Source: Litorimonas cladophorae
GTDB taxonomy: Bacteria; Pseudomonadota; Alphaproteobacteria; Caulobacterales; Maricaulaceae
Direction: 5' to 3'
Length of the DNA: 64,000 nucleotides
Assembly (NCBI RefSeq): GCF_014652455.1
Contig: NZ_BMYV01000002.1
Span: 62,001 to 126,000 of the forward strand
The translations under genes and the position numbers were made by a program. The number at the start of each line of letters is the position of its first letter. Position 1 is the stretch's first letter. Positions 16,188 through 25,772 of the stretch are shown one piece after another. A model generated the notes under the pieces. The model did not search any database. It was not told the origin of the DNA and saw only the letters and a list, made by a program, of their open reading frames with translations.

Positions 16188-17540
16188 ATGTCAGACCATC
16201 AACCTTCGCAAGAAAATCCCAACGCCGAGGCTGCGTCTTATTCAGGCGACACAATTTTCGCATTGTCCTCTGCGCCAGGGCGTGCGGGTGTCAGTGTTCT
16301 GCGCCTATCAGGGCCAATGTCGGGAGAGGCGTTGAAGGCTTTGACGGGTCGAAAATTGCCAACGCCGCGTCTGGCCAGTTTGCGCGCGATCCGTGACGGG
16401 CAGGGCGATGTGATCGACAAGCCGCTCATTCTTTGGTTTCCCGCACCGAAAAGTTTCACGGGCGAAGACTGCGCCGAAATCCACGTGCATGGCAGCGTCG
16501 CCATTTTGGAAGCTGTTGCGGGGCGCTTGACGGAACTTGGGCTGCGCCAAGCGCGTCCCGGTGAATTTACACGACGGGCGGTGGAACACGGGAAAATGGA
16601 CCTGACCGAGGCGGAAGGTCTGGCCGATTTGATCGATGCCCGAACCGAAGGGCAACGGGTTCAGGCGCTCTCGAATATGGGCGGGGCTTTGCGCGAAATA
16701 TATGAAGGCTGGCAGGGCTTGATTTTGGATGGGTTGGCGCAAATTGAAGGCGAGATTGATTTCGCCGATGAAGAAGATGTGCCGGACGCGCTCTCTCATG
16801 CCGCCTATCCCTATCTGACCGCTGCATATGACAGTATGGCGGAAGCTTTGTCGGCGGCAGGTCGCGGTCGCGCGGTGCGAGATGGCTTGCAGGTGGCAAT
16901 TATTGGCGTCCCGAATGCGGGGAAATCGACACTGTTGAATGCGTTGATCGGGCGGGATGTTGCGATCACCTCTCCGCAAGCTGGGACAACGCGCGATATT
17001 GTCGAGGCGCAAGCCATCATCGCGGGTTTGCCTGTAACCTTTTCAGACACCGCAGGATTACGAGACAGCGAAGACGCCATTGAGGCTGAAGGCGTACGGC
17101 GTGCAAGGGCGCGCGCAGACGACGCGCATTTGGTCATCCACGTGGTGCGCGAAAGTCAAGCACCGGCTTTAGACGCCGACATTATATTTAGGAACACGGA
17201 AGGCGATGGCGCGAGTTCTGAGCCGAGCACCGCTTCGACAATAGTCGGGAACGCGCTGTCGGGGGCGGGCGTGTCCGCCTTGCTCGATCTTTTGGAGCAA
17301 TTGATTTTAGAGCGCTATGCTGGGCTAGAAAATGCGGCGCTAACGCGAATTCGTCATGTCGAGTGCATTTCGTCCGCGTTATTGGCGGTCGATGTTGCGC
17401 GGCAAAAACTGGGGTCCGATCCAGAGCTCGCCAGTGAAGATTTGCGTAACGCACTGAAAAACATAGAAGAATTGGCAGGCCGCTCAGACATGGAGCAGGT
17501 CTTCGACCGCATTTTCTCAAGTTTCTGCATCGGAAAATAG
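16188..17540 (+). CDS. mnmE: tRNA modification GTPase MnmE
   Basis: MnmE with MnmG adds the carboxymethylaminomethyl group to wobble U34 of some tRNAs. The 450-residue product has the N-terminal folate-binding region (DTIFALSSAPGRAGV at 21-35), G1 GVPNAGKST at 240-248, DTAG at 287-290, and the invariant C-terminal FCIGK. mnmG follows after 124 bases that contain a parS palindrome. The start at 16188 is the only ATG that leaves the N-terminal domain complete; it is nearly back to back with a divergent lipoprotein gene. Confidence 0.97.
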   Translation: MSDHQPSQENPNAEAASYSGDTIFALSSAPGRAGVSVLRLSGPMSGEALKALTGRKLPTPRLASLRAIRDGQGDVIDKPLILWFPAPKSFTGEDCAEIHVHGSVAILEAVAGRLTELGLRQARPGEFTRRAVEHGKMDLTEAEGLADLIDARTEGQRVQALSNMGGALREIYEGWQGLILDGLAQIEGEIDFADEEDVPDALSHAAYPYLTAAYDSMAEALSAAGRGRAVRDGLQVAIIGVPNAGKSTLLNALIGRDVAITSPQAGTTRDIVEAQAIIAGLPVTFSDTAGLRDSEDAIEAEGVRRARARADDAHLVIHVVRESQAPALDADIIFRNTEGDGASSEPSTASTIVGNALSGAGVSALLDLLEQLILERYAGLENAALTRIRHVECISSALLAVDVARQKLGSDPELASEDLRNALKNIEELAGRSDMEQVFDRIFSSFCIGK

Positions 17541-17567
17541 GCGATCTCTCCCCGGTTAAGAAAATAA

Positions 17568-17583
17568 TGTTCCACGTGGAACA
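17568..17583. promoter_or_regulatory. parS centromere site 1 (mnmE-mnmG intergenic)
   Basis: TGTTCCACGTGGAACA is a perfect 16-base palindrome (20 bases if AA/TT flanks are counted) matching the ParB-binding parS consensus TGTTNCACGTGNAACA. It lies in the gap before mnmG, about 9.5 kb from the candidate origin and 2.7 kb from parA. ParB would load here and spread to form the partition complex. Confidence 0.92.
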
Positions 17584-17664
17584 TTTCGCGCAGGGCATAA
17601 TTCGGCTCAGCTCGGCCTGAACGGAAGAGTCGACAGTTTCGATTTCCCCACCTATATCGCCGCT

Positions 17665-19542
17665 ATGAATTCATCCAACACATACGACGTCATTGTTATC
17701 GGCGGCGGTCACGCAGGTTGCGAAGCCGCAGCCGCCTCTGCGCGAGTCGGTGTGTCGACACTTTTGCTCACGCATAGGGTCGAAACGATTGGCGAAATGT
17801 CGTGCAATCCAGCGATTGGCGGGTTGGGCAAAGGCCATTTGGTCCGCGAAGTTGACGCGCTGGATGGCGTCATGGGTCGTGTTGCGGATGCGTCGGGTAT
17901 TCAGTTCCGGATGCTTAACCGCTCGAAAGGCCCAGCCGTTCGCGGGCCGCGAACTCAATCAGACCGGTATCTATACCGAACTGAAATGCAAGCGGCGTTG
18001 CGAGCGCAGAAAAACCTAACCATTATCTCGGGTGCGGTTGATGATATCATTGTCGACGCTGGCAGTGTCGTTGGTGTGCGTACCGAAGCGGGTGTGGAAT
18101 ACCTCACTGGGCAAGTCGTTTTGACGACGGGGACTTTCCTTAAAGGTGTTATCCATGTCGGGACGACGCGCACACCTGCGGGTCGCTGGGGGGAAGCCCC
18201 AGCATTAGGGCTGTCAGAGCGTCTCTATGGGTTGGGCCTGAAAATGGGCCGCCTGAAAACAGGTACGCCAGCCCGTATCGCGAAGAGCTCGATTGATTGG
18301 GACGCGTTAGACCAACAGGCTGCTGATGACGTGCCTGTGCCATTTTCATTTCTCAACAAGCAAATTACCATCCCGCAGATCACATGCGCGATTACCCATA
18401 CAAATGAAGCGACGCATCGCATCATCAGCGATAATATAAGTAAATCAGCGCTTTACGGCGGGGGAATTTCTGGAAAAGGGCCGCGATATTGTCCGGCTGT
18501 AGAGGACAAGGTCGTCCGGTTCGCGGATCGAAGCCGCCACCAAATCTTCCTCGAGCCTGAGGGGCTTCCTGGGAATCCAGATGGGAATACGATTTATCCA
18601 AACGGAATTTCGACCTCACTACCATATGACGTGCAAGACGCGTTCATGCGGACCATCCGTGGCTTGGAAGATGTCGAGATTCAGCGTTACGCTTACGCCA
18701 TTGAATATGACTATGTTGACCCGCGTGAGCTGCGCGCAACTTTGGAAGTCAAAGCTCAGCGGGGGCTATTCCTCGCAGGTCAAATCAACGGGACGACCGG
18801 ATATGAAGAAGCGGCCGCGCAAGGTTTGATGGCGGGTGCGAATGCGGCGCTGGCCGTGCAGGGACGCGATCCTTTCATTTTGGATCGCAGCCAAGCCTAT
18901 ATTGGCGTGATGATCGATGATTTGATCACCAAAGGCGTGACAGAGCCCTATCGCATGTTCACATCCCGGGCGGAATATCGCCTGTTATTACGCGCCGATA
19001 ATGCAGATCAGCGTTTAACAGCAATGGGAACAGACATTGGCTTAGTGGGCAAAGCGCGCGCCGACTACACTGTTGAAAAAATTGCGAAATTTAACAATTC
19101 CAAAGCCCTCGCGTCGACATTATCCGACACGCCGTCAACATTGTCTAAGGCGGGGATTAAGATCAACCAAGATGGTGTGCATCGCTCTGTCATGGATTTA
19201 TTGGCTTACCCCAATATTGATATGGCGGACCTTATATTGGTCTGGCCCGAACTTGCGGATTTCGACGCGGAGACTGTGGAGTTTCTGACCACGGATGCCA
19301 CCTACGCAGGATATTTGGAGCGCCAAGCCAAGGACATCGCCGCCTTCCAACGCGATGAAGGTTTGAGAATTCCAGATTCGTTGGATTATTCAAAGATCGG
19401 CGGGTTGAAAACCGAGGTCCGGCTAAAGCTCACCGAAGCGCGCCCCGCGACTTTGGGGCAAGCCGCGCGGATTGAAGGCGTGACACCGGGCGCTCTGATG
19501 GCGGTTTTGGCCCATATGAAGAAAGCGCAGCGCGCAGCATGA
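17665..19542 (+). CDS. mnmG: tRNA uridine-5-carboxymethylaminomethyl modification enzyme MnmG
   Basis: The FAD-dependent partner of MnmE (formerly GidA). The 625-residue chain opens [16 protein letters not shown] (FAD-binding loop near 7-22), has [13 protein letters not shown] and the second signature [15 protein letters not shown], and ends in the helical C-terminal domain that binds MnmE ([13 protein letters not shown]). It lies between two identical parS palindromes. Its stop overlaps the rsmG start by four bases. Confidence 0.97.
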   Translation: MNSSNTYDVIVIGGGHAGCEAAAASARVGVSTLLLTHRVETIGEMSCNPAIGGLGKGHLVREVDALDGVMGRVADASGIQFRMLNRSKGPAVRGPRTQSDRYLYRTEMQAALRAQKNLTIISGAVDDIIVDAGSVVGVRTEAGVEYLTGQVVLTTGTFLKGVIHVGTTRTPAGRWGEAPALGLSERLYGLGLKMGRLKTGTPARIAKSSIDWDALDQQAADDVPVPFSFLNKQITIPQITCAITHTNEATHRIISDNISKSALYGGGISGKGPRYCPAVEDKVVRFADRSRHQIFLEPEGLPGNPDGNTIYPNGISTSLPYDVQDAFMRTIRGLEDVEIQRYAYAIEYDYVDPRELRATLEVKAQRGLFLAGQINGTTGYEEAAAQGLMAGANAALAVQGRDPFILDRSQAYIGVMIDDLITKGVTEPYRMFTSRAEYRLLLRADNADQRLTAMGTDIGLVGKARADYTVEKIAKFNNSKALASTLSDTPSTLSKAGIKINQDGVHRSVMDLLAYPNIDMADLILVWPELADFDAETVEFLTTDATYAGYLERQAKDIAAFQRDEGLRIPDSLDYSKIGGLKTEVRLKLTEARPATLGQAARIEGVTPGALMAVLAHMKKAQRAA

Positions 19543-20219
19543 GAACAGATCACCCTTCCGTGGATACCCGCTGGACAGCGCAAGATTTCGCGGATCATTC
19601 CAATGTTCCACGTGGAACATTATCCGATTACGTGCGGTGGGAAAGCCTGCTGAGCAAGTGGAACAAGCGGATCAATCTGGTCGCGCCCAAGGAAGTCGCC
19701 GCATTCTGGAACCGCCATGCCTTTGATTCTTATCAGTTAAATCAATATTTGCCAGAGACGTGGGACCGTCTGGTCGATCTGGGTTCGGGGGGAGGCTTTC
19801 CAGGGCTTTCGCTGGGTATATTTGCCAAAGCCCGGGGATCAAGCGAGGTTCATCTGGTAGAATCAGTGGGTAAGAAGACGAGTTTCCTCAAAACTGTGAC
19901 CCGTGAACTTGGCTTGCCGGTCACGGTACATACCGAACGGGTCGAAGAGCTTGCGCCCCTCAATGCAGATGTGATCACAGCGCGGGCTTTTGCGCCGCTT
20001 CCCAAATTATTTGCCTATGCCGCGCCACATTTGAAACCTGATGGAATTCTCATCCTTCCAAAGGGAGAAACTGCGGATAACGAAGTCAAAGACGCCCGCG
20101 TGGACTGGAATTTCAACCTAGAGGCCTTCACAAGCGCAACTGACCCCAGCGCATCGATTCTCCGCATTACAGAATTACGTGCCAAAACAGGTCCAACCGC
20201 CAAAACAGGCTCAACCTAA
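19539..20219 (+). CDS. rsmG: 16S rRNA (guanine-527-N7) methyltransferase RsmG
   Basis: RsmG methylates G527 of 16S rRNA with S-adenosylmethionine; its loss gives low-level streptomycin resistance in several bacteria. The 226-residue product has [10 protein letters not shown] at 41-50 and the SAM loop [11 protein letters not shown] at 80-90, then [14 protein letters not shown]. Residues NVPRGT at 22-27 are encoded by a perfect parS site, so coding and centromere functions share the DNA. The C-terminus ends in a short Lys/Thr/Gly tail that overlaps the possible early start of parA. Confidence 0.96.
   Translation: MRTDHPSVDTRWTAQDFADHSNVPRGTLSDYVRWESLLSKWNKRINLVAPKEVAAFWNRHAFDSYQLNQYLPETWDRLVDLGSGGGFPGLSLGIFAKARGSSEVHLVESVGKKTSFLKTVTRELGLPVTVHTERVEELAPLNADVITARAFAPLPKLFAYAAPHLKPDGILILPKGETADNEVKDARVDWNFNLEAFTSATDPSASILRITELRAKTGPTAKTGST
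19604..19619. promoter_or_regulatory. parS centromere site 2 (inside rsmG)
   Basis: The same 16-base palindrome TGTTCCACGTGGAACA, again inside a 20-base palindrome with AA/TT flanks, lies within the rsmG coding region. Many alphaproteobacterial rsmG genes carry a parS-encoded peptide (V-S-R-E-T type); here the reading is NVPRGT. It is 2 kb from the first copy. Confidence 0.92.
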
Positions 20220-20232
20220 TGAACGCACGCAC

Positions 20233-21012
20233 ATGAATCCTGATCGCATTATCGCCATTGTGAACCAAAAAGGCGGCGTGGGAAAAACCACGACCTCTAT
20301 CAATCTGGCTGCGGCTTTGGCCGCGAAAAACCTGCGTGTTTTGCTCATCGATATGGACCCACAAGGCAATGCCTCGACGGGATTAGGTATTTCGCGGGCG
20401 CAACGCACAACGACCATATATAATGTCTTGACCGAAGGCCTTGAAATTGACGCCGCAATTTGTGCGACGGAGGTTCCAAACCTGTCCGTTGTGCCAAGTC
20501 ATGTCGATTTATCCGCGGCAGAGATGGAAATTGGCCATGCCGAAGGCCGCACACGCTTGTTGCGGGACGCTTTACAGGCCGCGACGTCCGAATTTGACTA
20601 TGTGATGATCGATTGCCCACCTTCACTGAACCTTTTGACAATCAATGCCCTGTCAGCCGCTCGCTCTGTGATCGTGCCCCTGCAATGCGAATTCTTTGCC
20701 CTCGAGGGATTGAGTCAGCTTCTCCAGACCGTCGAGATGGCGAAGTCTTCAATCAATCCGGCGTTGGCAATCGATGGGGTTATGCTGACAATGTATGATC
20801 GACGGAACCGTCTGTCGGCGCAGGTGGCAGAAGATGTTCGTAAGCATCTGGGGCGCGCCGTATTTGAAACGATCATTCCGCGCAATGTCCGCATTGCCGA
20901 AGCTCCAAGTTTCGGCCAGCCTGTCATTACATATGCGCCAGCCTCCAAGGGGGCGAAAGCCTATTTGGATTTGGCCGATGAATTGATTAAAAAGCATAGA
21001 AACCGCAGATAA
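20233..21012 (+). CDS. parA: Chromosome partitioning ATPase ParA
   Basis: ParA is a deviant Walker ATPase that binds DNA as an ATP dimer and pulls ParB-parS complexes. From the ATG at 20233 (MNPDRIIAIV) the 259-residue product has KGGVGKTT at 13-20, LLIDMDPQGNAS at about 37-48, and YVMIDCPPSLNLLT. The frame is open back to an ATG at 20179 within rsmG, but ParA proteins start at the later ATG. parB follows after 17 bases. It is the chromosomal type, given its place by parS and the origin. Confidence 0.97.
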   Translation: MNPDRIIAIVNQKGGVGKTTTSINLAAALAAKNLRVLLIDMDPQGNASTGLGISRAQRTTTIYNVLTEGLEIDAAICATEVPNLSVVPSHVDLSAAEMEIGHAEGRTRLLRDALQAATSEFDYVMIDCPPSLNLLTINALSAARSVIVPLQCEFFALEGLSQLLQTVEMAKSSINPALAIDGVMLTMYDRRNRLSAQVAEDVRKHLGRAVFETIIPRNVRIAEAPSFGQPVITYAPASKGAKAYLDLADELIKKHRNRR

Positions 21013-21029
21013 AACAATAGGTTAACCTT

Positions 21030-22031
21030 ATGTCAGACGATAAGACACCCTCAAAAAAATCAACTGCGAAAAAAGCAAGTGCGCGCGGTTTGGGTCGAGG
21101 TTTATCCGCATTGATGGCAGATGTTTCCGTGCCTGTCGAAGCCCCTGACACAGCCTCCGCCGAAGAGTCTAAAGCCTCATCTTCAACTGCCAATAAAATC
21201 ACCGACACGCCCGATACCAGCTCTCGCAACGTCCAATTCATCGCTATTTCGCGCCTTGATCGCAACCCCGATCAGCCACGCAAAATGTTCAATGAAAAGG
21301 ATTTGGCTGAACTCACAGAATCCATCCGACGCAAGGGTGTGTTGCAACCCATCCTCGTGCGACCCATTCCTGAAAGTGCGCGTTCAAAATCTGAATCTGC
21401 CTCTGTTGATTTTCAGATCGTGGCGGGCGAACGGCGTTGGCAGGCCTCATTAAAAGCTGGGCTCGACGCCATGCCCGTCTTGATCCGTCACCTGAACGAT
21501 CAAGAAGTCCTTGAAATCGGCGTTGTCGAAAATGTTCAACGTGCCGATCTGAATCCGATCGAGGAAGCCCGCGCCTACCGTGCGCTCATGGATGATTTTG
21601 GCCGAACGCAAGTTGAAGTCTCTGAAGCGATTGGCAAAGCGCGCAGTCACATTGCTAATTTGCTCCGACTTTTGGAGATGCCGAACCAAGTGATGCGCTG
21701 GGTGGAATTGGGGCGTATTACCCCTGGTCACGCCAAAGCTATCATGACGATGCCTGACCCGACCGAAACCGCCGATATGGTGATCCGCGAAGGCCTGTCC
21801 GTTCGCGCCACCGAACAATATGTAAAACGTTATAAAGAGGGCGCGCCGCTAGTATCAAATCTCAGCGTCCCACGTGAAACGGACCCGAACATCACCGCAT
21901 TAGAGCGTGATCTTTCAGATCTGCTGGGTCTAAAAGTCTCGCTGAACCACAAGGGCCCAAGCGGAGAGCTAAAAATCAAATATAAAAGCGGTGCACAGCT
22001 GGAAGAGGTGATGCGGCGTTTGAAGAATTAG
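21030..22031 (+). CDS. parB: Chromosome partitioning protein ParB
   Basis: ParB is the CTP-dependent clamp that binds parS and spreads. The 333-residue chain has the ParA-contact motif GLGRGLSAL at 20-28, an acidic Ser-rich linker, the CTPase motif GERRWQAS at 133-140, ENVQRADLNPIEEA at 167-180, the helix-turn-helix (EVSEAIGKARSHIANLLRLL), and a C-terminal dimer domain. The N-terminal linker (31-65) is longer than in some relatives. A degenerate parS-like site lies in the 3' part of the gene. Confidence 0.97.
   Translation: MSDDKTPSKKSTAKKASARGLGRGLSALMADVSVPVEAPDTASAEESKASSSTANKITDTPDTSSRNVQFIAISRLDRNPDQPRKMFNEKDLAELTESIRRKGVLQPILVRPIPESARSKSESASVDFQIVAGERRWQASLKAGLDAMPVLIRHLNDQEVLEIGVVENVQRADLNPIEEARAYRALMDDFGRTQVEVSEAIGKARSHIANLLRLLEMPNQVMRWVELGRITPGHAKAIMTMPDPTETADMVIREGLSVRATEQYVKRYKEGAPLVSNLSVPRETDPNITALERDLSDLLGLKVSLNHKGPSGELKIKYKSGAQLEEVMRRLKN
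21866..21881. promoter_or_regulatory. Degenerate parS-like site inside parB
   Basis: CGTCCCACGTGAAACG keeps the CACGTG core and the right half of the canonical site but differs from TGTTTCACGTGAAACA at four positions. Whether ParB binds it is unknown. It encodes VPRET in ParB. Confidence 0.35.
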
Positions 22032-22099
22032 CGCTTTTCTTCTCTTTCGATGTCTAACTCCAAAACCCATGAGAAAAACGAGCTTGCAAGAGGGTTGCC

Positions 22100-22615
22100 C
22101 TAGGCTGGCCCAGCATATTGAACTCGCACTTTCGCCAGTCCCTGAATGCCTAATTTATCGGCCGCTGATTTTGAGAGATCGATAATACGTTTATCTGTGA
22201 AAGGGCCACGGTCATTCAGGCGCACGATGATCTGTTTTCCATTGTCCAAATTTGTGACGTGGAGCAGGCTATTTAGGGGTAAGGTCGGATGCGCCGCCGT
22301 TAGGGCATACATGTTAAACGGCTCGCCTGTCGCGGTCGGTTTTCCGTGAAATTTAGCGCCGTACCAAGAGGCCGTGCCCGTTTCGTCATATTTTGGTTCA
22401 TGTTTGGGGCGATAGGTTTTGCCCCTGACTTTATATTTTTTACCGACGATTTGATTGGGTTGAAGCGCCTTTTCGACGTGGTTTTGTTTGAACTTTGCAG
22501 CGCTGACGGGTTTTGTGGATTTACCGCTTGAGCAGCCAGAGGCGACAAAGCCGAAACTTGCGCCCAAAAAGGCGAGGGCGACAAAATTTCTCACGGTTGA
22601 ATTAATTATCGTCAT
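22100..22615 (-). CDS. rlpA: RlpA-like septal ring lipoprotein
   Basis: RlpA proteins are outer-membrane lipoproteins with a double-psi beta-barrel; some are lytic transglycosylases acting on denuded peptidoglycan at the septum. From the ATG at 22615 (MTIINSTV) the 171-residue chain has a signal ending in the lipobox-like ASGC near residue 28, then the barrel with GTASWYGAKFHGKPTATGE and VRLNDRGPF, containing the expected Asp. There is no SPOR domain, so septal targeting by that route is missing. It overlaps no gene: the next gene upstream on this strand ends at 22647. Confidence 0.92.
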   Translation of the reverse strand: MTIINSTVRNFVALAFLGASFGFVASGCSSGKSTKPVSAAKFKQNHVEKALQPNQIVGKKYKVRGKTYRPKHEPKYDETGTASWYGAKFHGKPTATGEPFNMYALTAAHPTLPLNSLLHVTNLDNGKQIIVRLNDRGPFTDKRIIDLSKSAADKLGIQGLAKVRVQYAGPA

Positions 22616-22646
22616 CTTTGCACCTCTTGACCGGTCATAGCGCGAA

Positions 22647-23252
22647 TTACTTTGGGCGTTCAATCTCAAACTGATCTGTAATACGACCATATTTCGGACC
22701 GTTCAGACGAGAGATCGGCGCGAGGGCGTCTATATCAATGCGGAGCGGGTTTAGGCTGCTGACGATAGTATCGCGCAAGTGAAAATGCAGGACCTCGCCA
22801 ATGATAATGCGACCGCCTCCGCCCAGCACCGTGTCCGAGAAATATTTACATTCAAGACTCACCGGTGAGGCCGACAGTCTTGGCGGTTTTACTCCCAGAG
22901 AGGGCGTTGTTTCCAATTTCGCGAGCGCGACCTCATCAATATCAGCGGGTAAAGTCGCCGCGCAGATATTCATCTGGGCTGCTAGTGGTTCGTCCACCAG
23001 ATTCACCACAAATTCTCGCGTCTCCATAATATTATTGGGCGTATCTTTTTGCGACCCGTCGGCATTGGGTTGAAACCCTAGCACGACGACGGGCGGCGCA
23101 CTGCCCATCGCGTTGAAGAAACTAAACGGGGCCGCGTTCAACTGCCCACTTGCATTCATCGAGGTGACGAAAGCGATGGGACGCGGCAATATTGTCGACG
23201 ACAGCAATTTATACGCAGTCGCCGAAGAGATTTTATCCGCTTCAAAATGCAT
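22647..23252 (-). CDS. Flavin reductase-like FMN-binding protein
   Basis: A 201-residue split-barrel flavoprotein of the flavin-reductase/DUF447-like group: the opening (LSSTILPRPIAFVTSM) and FSFFNAMGSAPPVVVLGF match the FMN-binding fold of these enzymes, with NIMETREFVVNLV and the Arg/Gly-rich strand GGGGRIIIGEV later. Such proteins reduce FMN or bind it for oxygenases. It lies on the same strand as rlpA and MscS, separated by 31 and 10 bases. No oxygenase partner is near, so its electron acceptor is unknown. Confidence 0.85.
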   Translation of the reverse strand: MHFEADKISSATAYKLLSSTILPRPIAFVTSMNASGQLNAAPFSFFNAMGSAPPVVVLGFQPNADGSQKDTPNNIMETREFVVNLVDEPLAAQMNICAATLPADIDEVALAKLETTPSLGVKPPRLSASPVSLECKYFSDTVLGGGGRIIIGEVLHFHLRDTIVSSLNPLRIDIDALAPISRLNGPKYGRITDQFEIERPK

Positions 23253-23262
23253 ATTGTGGGCC

Positions 23263-24102
23263 TTAATCGCCCTTTTTCATTGTCACAACACGCTGCGGGA
23301 ATGGAATTTCGATATTGGCGTTGCCGAGAGCTTCAAAAATTTCAATGCGCAATTCAGAGGTCCGCGCGAACCACGCGTCTCCTGGCAGCCACACGCGGCA
23401 ATTGAAATTCACGGAGCTATCTCCAAAATTAATGACAAAGGCTTCAGGCGGGGTCGGCGCCGTTTCAAGGACGCGATCTTTCGCAGCGGCTAGCGTGTCG
23501 ATAATCACGGCCCGCGCGTGGCGCAAGTCTGTGTCATAGCTTACGCCAATATCCAGACGGAACTGACGGATTGTATGCCGCCCGAAATTTTGAATACGGC
23601 CACTCCATACTTGGGAGTTTGGCACATAATTATAAACACCTTCGGGGGAGGTTAGACTGGTTGAGAAAAGCCCAATTTCCTGAATTGTCCCAGACGAATT
23701 TGGCAAATCAACATATTCGCCCACCTTCAAGGGGCGCAAGAATAGCAGCATCAATCCCGCCGCAATATTTGACAAGGTATCCTTGAGCGCCAAGGCAATC
23801 GCTAGGGCTGCGCCGCCAAAAATCGGAATGATCGCAGAGGGTGGAACGCCCAGTTTGATCAAGACAGCGTAAAGCGTCATCGCCAGAATGATGTAGAAGA
23901 AAACCGACGCCAAGACGGGTTTCAAAGTGGCGTCGAGATGCGAGCCGCCAACTTTTGTCCCGCGAACGCGACGTTGGACCCAGCGCCCGACAATCATGCC
24001 GATAACAAATATGATGAGCGCGGAAACCACGTTCCCCATCAGGCTGAGGAGCATCGGGAATTGATCGCGTGCCAGTGTCCAATAAGAGAGAGCTTGTTCC
24101 AT
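23263..24102 (-). CDS. mscS: Small-conductance mechanosensitive channel (MscS)
   Basis: An MscS-type channel that opens on membrane tension to release solutes during osmotic downshock. The 279-residue chain has three N-terminal membrane helices, the pore helix GGAALAIALALKDTLSNIAAG (residues about 92-112) and the beta-domain signature RPLKVGEYVDLP, then the cytoplasmic cage ending IEIPFPQRVVTM. This is the short, E. coli MscS-sized type. A second, longer MscS lies at 52512-54104 and ends in the same motif. Confidence 0.95.
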   Translation of the reverse strand: MEQALSYWTLARDQFPMLLSLMGNVVSALIIFVIGMIVGRWVQRRVRGTKVGGSHLDATLKPVLASVFFYIILAMTLYAVLIKLGVPPSAIIPIFGGAALAIALALKDTLSNIAAGLMLLFLRPLKVGEYVDLPNSSGTIQEIGLFSTSLTSPEGVYNYVPNSQVWSGRIQNFGRHTIRQFRLDIGVSYDTDLRHARAVIIDTLAAAKDRVLETAPTPPEAFVINFGDSSVNFNCRVWLPGDAWFARTSELRIEIFEALGNANIEIPFPQRVVTMKKGD

Positions 24103-24105
24103 GAT

Positions 24106-25158
24106 CTATCTCCGTTTCGCGGCATATCCCGCGAGGGCCAATAAGAGGCGCGATACAATCGAGTCGATGGGGGCGCCAGCTGTTTTCGACGCGCGTTCGG
24201 CCATTTGGCATTCCAGTAAACTGCGTTGCAACATCCGCAATCCCCAAATGTCGAGCTGCCGCGAAAAAACGCGTTCTTGCATGGCAAAGACGGGCGGCCG
24301 CAGACCTTTCATCGCTTGGCCCTTGGGTTGCCCCGAATCCATTGCGATGGCCGCTTCGGTCAGGCGCATAATTTGGCGTTGCAAGCCGAATAGAATGCCG
24401 ATGGGGCTGACTTTGCCCGCGACAGCCCGGCGGAAACTGGCGTCCATCGCATCAATTTCACCGGAAAGTGCTTCCGTGACGATGGTATCAATAGAGGCCG
24501 ACTGCCCGCCCGCGGCGACGGCTTGAATATCGGCGAGGGACACAACCGCGCCTTCAACAGAGCCATATCCTTTATAGAGCGCCATCTTCTCAATCTCACC
24601 GGCGGCGAGGGCATGGTCACCTTCGACAAGGGGCAGCCAATTTTCGAGGGCTTCGGGCGTGATCCGAATGCCGTGCGCGTCCAAACCTTCGCGAATTTGG
24701 TCTTTCAAATCATTTGTGCTGGCGGCGTAACACGCCACAGCCGCGAAATGTTTGGCGGCTTCGACGGCTTTCCGAATGGCAGAGCGCGGCGTCATGTCCC
24801 CCGCTTCGATGATAAGTTTGGCTTCGGCGCGCGAGGGGTCTGTATCGAACCCCTTAATCAATTTGGCAATCGCAGCGGCTTGGCGTTCATGGTCGAGGCG
24901 CAACCGCACCAGCCGTCCACCGCCAAGCAGGCTCATCGCGCTCATTTCATCGGCAAGTTTAGCGGGGTCCGAAGACAGATCATCTGCGGTAATTAAGGTC
25001 GACCCAAATGTCGGGTCCACATCTGGCACAAAAGTTTGGGACAACGCCGCGCCCCGCGATTTAACGCGTCCGCGATCCGGACCAAAAATCAGAACACCAA
25101 TGATGTCCGCAGGCGGAGCAGAGAGGAACCTATTTTGTCGCGCACCAGTAATTTTCAT
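24106..25158 (-). CDS. holA: DNA polymerase III delta subunit
   Basis: HolA opens the beta clamp as part of the clamp loader. The 350-residue length is normal, with the N-terminal AAA+-like strand VLIFGPDRGRVKSR in place of a P-loop (delta lacks ATPase activity), and the C-terminal helical collar. The order leuS-lptE-holA on one strand is conserved in alphaproteobacteria and supports the call. It ends three bases before the MscS start region, so the two may be co-transcribed. Confidence 0.93.
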   Translation of the reverse strand: MKITGARQNRFLSAPPADIIGVLIFGPDRGRVKSRGAALSQTFVPDVDPTFGSTLITADDLSSDPAKLADEMSAMSLLGGGRLVRLRLDHERQAAAIAKLIKGFDTDPSRAEAKLIIEAGDMTPRSAIRKAVEAAKHFAAVACYAASTNDLKDQIREGLDAHGIRITPEALENWLPLVEGDHALAAGEIEKMALYKGYGSVEGAVVSLADIQAVAAGGQSASIDTIVTEALSGEIDAMDASFRRAVAGKVSPIGILFGLQRQIMRLTEAAIAMDSGQPKGQAMKGLRPPVFAMQERVFSRQLDIWGLRMLQRSLLECQMAERASKTAGAPIDSIVSRLLLALAGYAAKRR

Positions 25159-25217
25159 CGGATTTTATTTTCATAAAAAGTAGGTTTTGCAACGCGGCGT
25201 GCGCGCGTCACAGCGCT

Positions 25218-25772
25218 TTATGGCTGAGCTGCGGCGTCTAGTTTCTTTTTCTCTTCGGCCCGTTTTTTATCGCGTTTGGCAAAGGCGCGCGCCATTTCGA
25301 TCACCAATTTATCGGCCGTTTCCGTCGCGGCTTGCTCGACCCCGACGTTATCGGCCGTGATCACGCCATAGGGACCCGCAGGTGCACCAAAGGTCGAAAC
25401 CGTAGAGACACTACCTGAGCCGAGCACCCGCCCGTTCTTATTATTGATCAATTTCCAACGGGCTTGGACCGTGACATCGTAACGGGAGGCCACATCACCA
25501 TCGGTCAGGCCCAGACGCGCCCGACGATATTTCGGTGTCACTTCCAATGTGTAACGGGTGCTAGAACTTGGCACACCGATGCGGTCCCGAAGGCGTTGGG
25601 TGATCAAGAACCCAGCATTATTATCGGCCACATTCGTGACCTTCTTCGTGTTGACCACGACATCTTGCAAAGTTTTTCCCGAAGATCCCGTCGCATGCAT
25701 AGGCGTGAACCCACATCCGCTGAGGAGGAGGGTCGTTGTAACCGCTAAAGAGGTGAAAAGAGTGCGCATCAT
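25218..25772 (-). CDS. lptE: LPS-assembly lipoprotein LptE
   Basis: LptE plugs the LptD barrel and helps place lipopolysaccharide in the outer leaflet. The 184-residue product has a signal peptide with lipobox LSGC (residue 20) followed by GFTPMHA, the typical start of mature LptE (GF.P..), and a beta-rich body ([16 protein letters not shown]). The C-terminus is Lys/Glu-rich ([14 protein letters not shown]). It overlaps the leuS stop by four bases on the same strand, as in other members of the order. Confidence 0.92.
   Translation of the reverse strand: MMRTLFTSLAVTTTLLLSGCGFTPMHATGSSGKTLQDVVVNTKKVTNVADNNAGFLITQRLRDRIGVPSSSTRYTLEVTPKYRRARLGLTDGDVASRYDVTVQARWKLINNKNGRVLGSGSVSTVSTFGAPAGPYGVITADNVGVEQAATETADKLVIEMARAFAKRDKKRAEEKKKLDAAAQP

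Noticed and set aside
20179-20232. Upstream start for ParA inside rsmG
   Set aside because: The extra 18 residues are Gln/Pro-rich and not like ParA N-termini; the ATG at 20233 gives the normal start.
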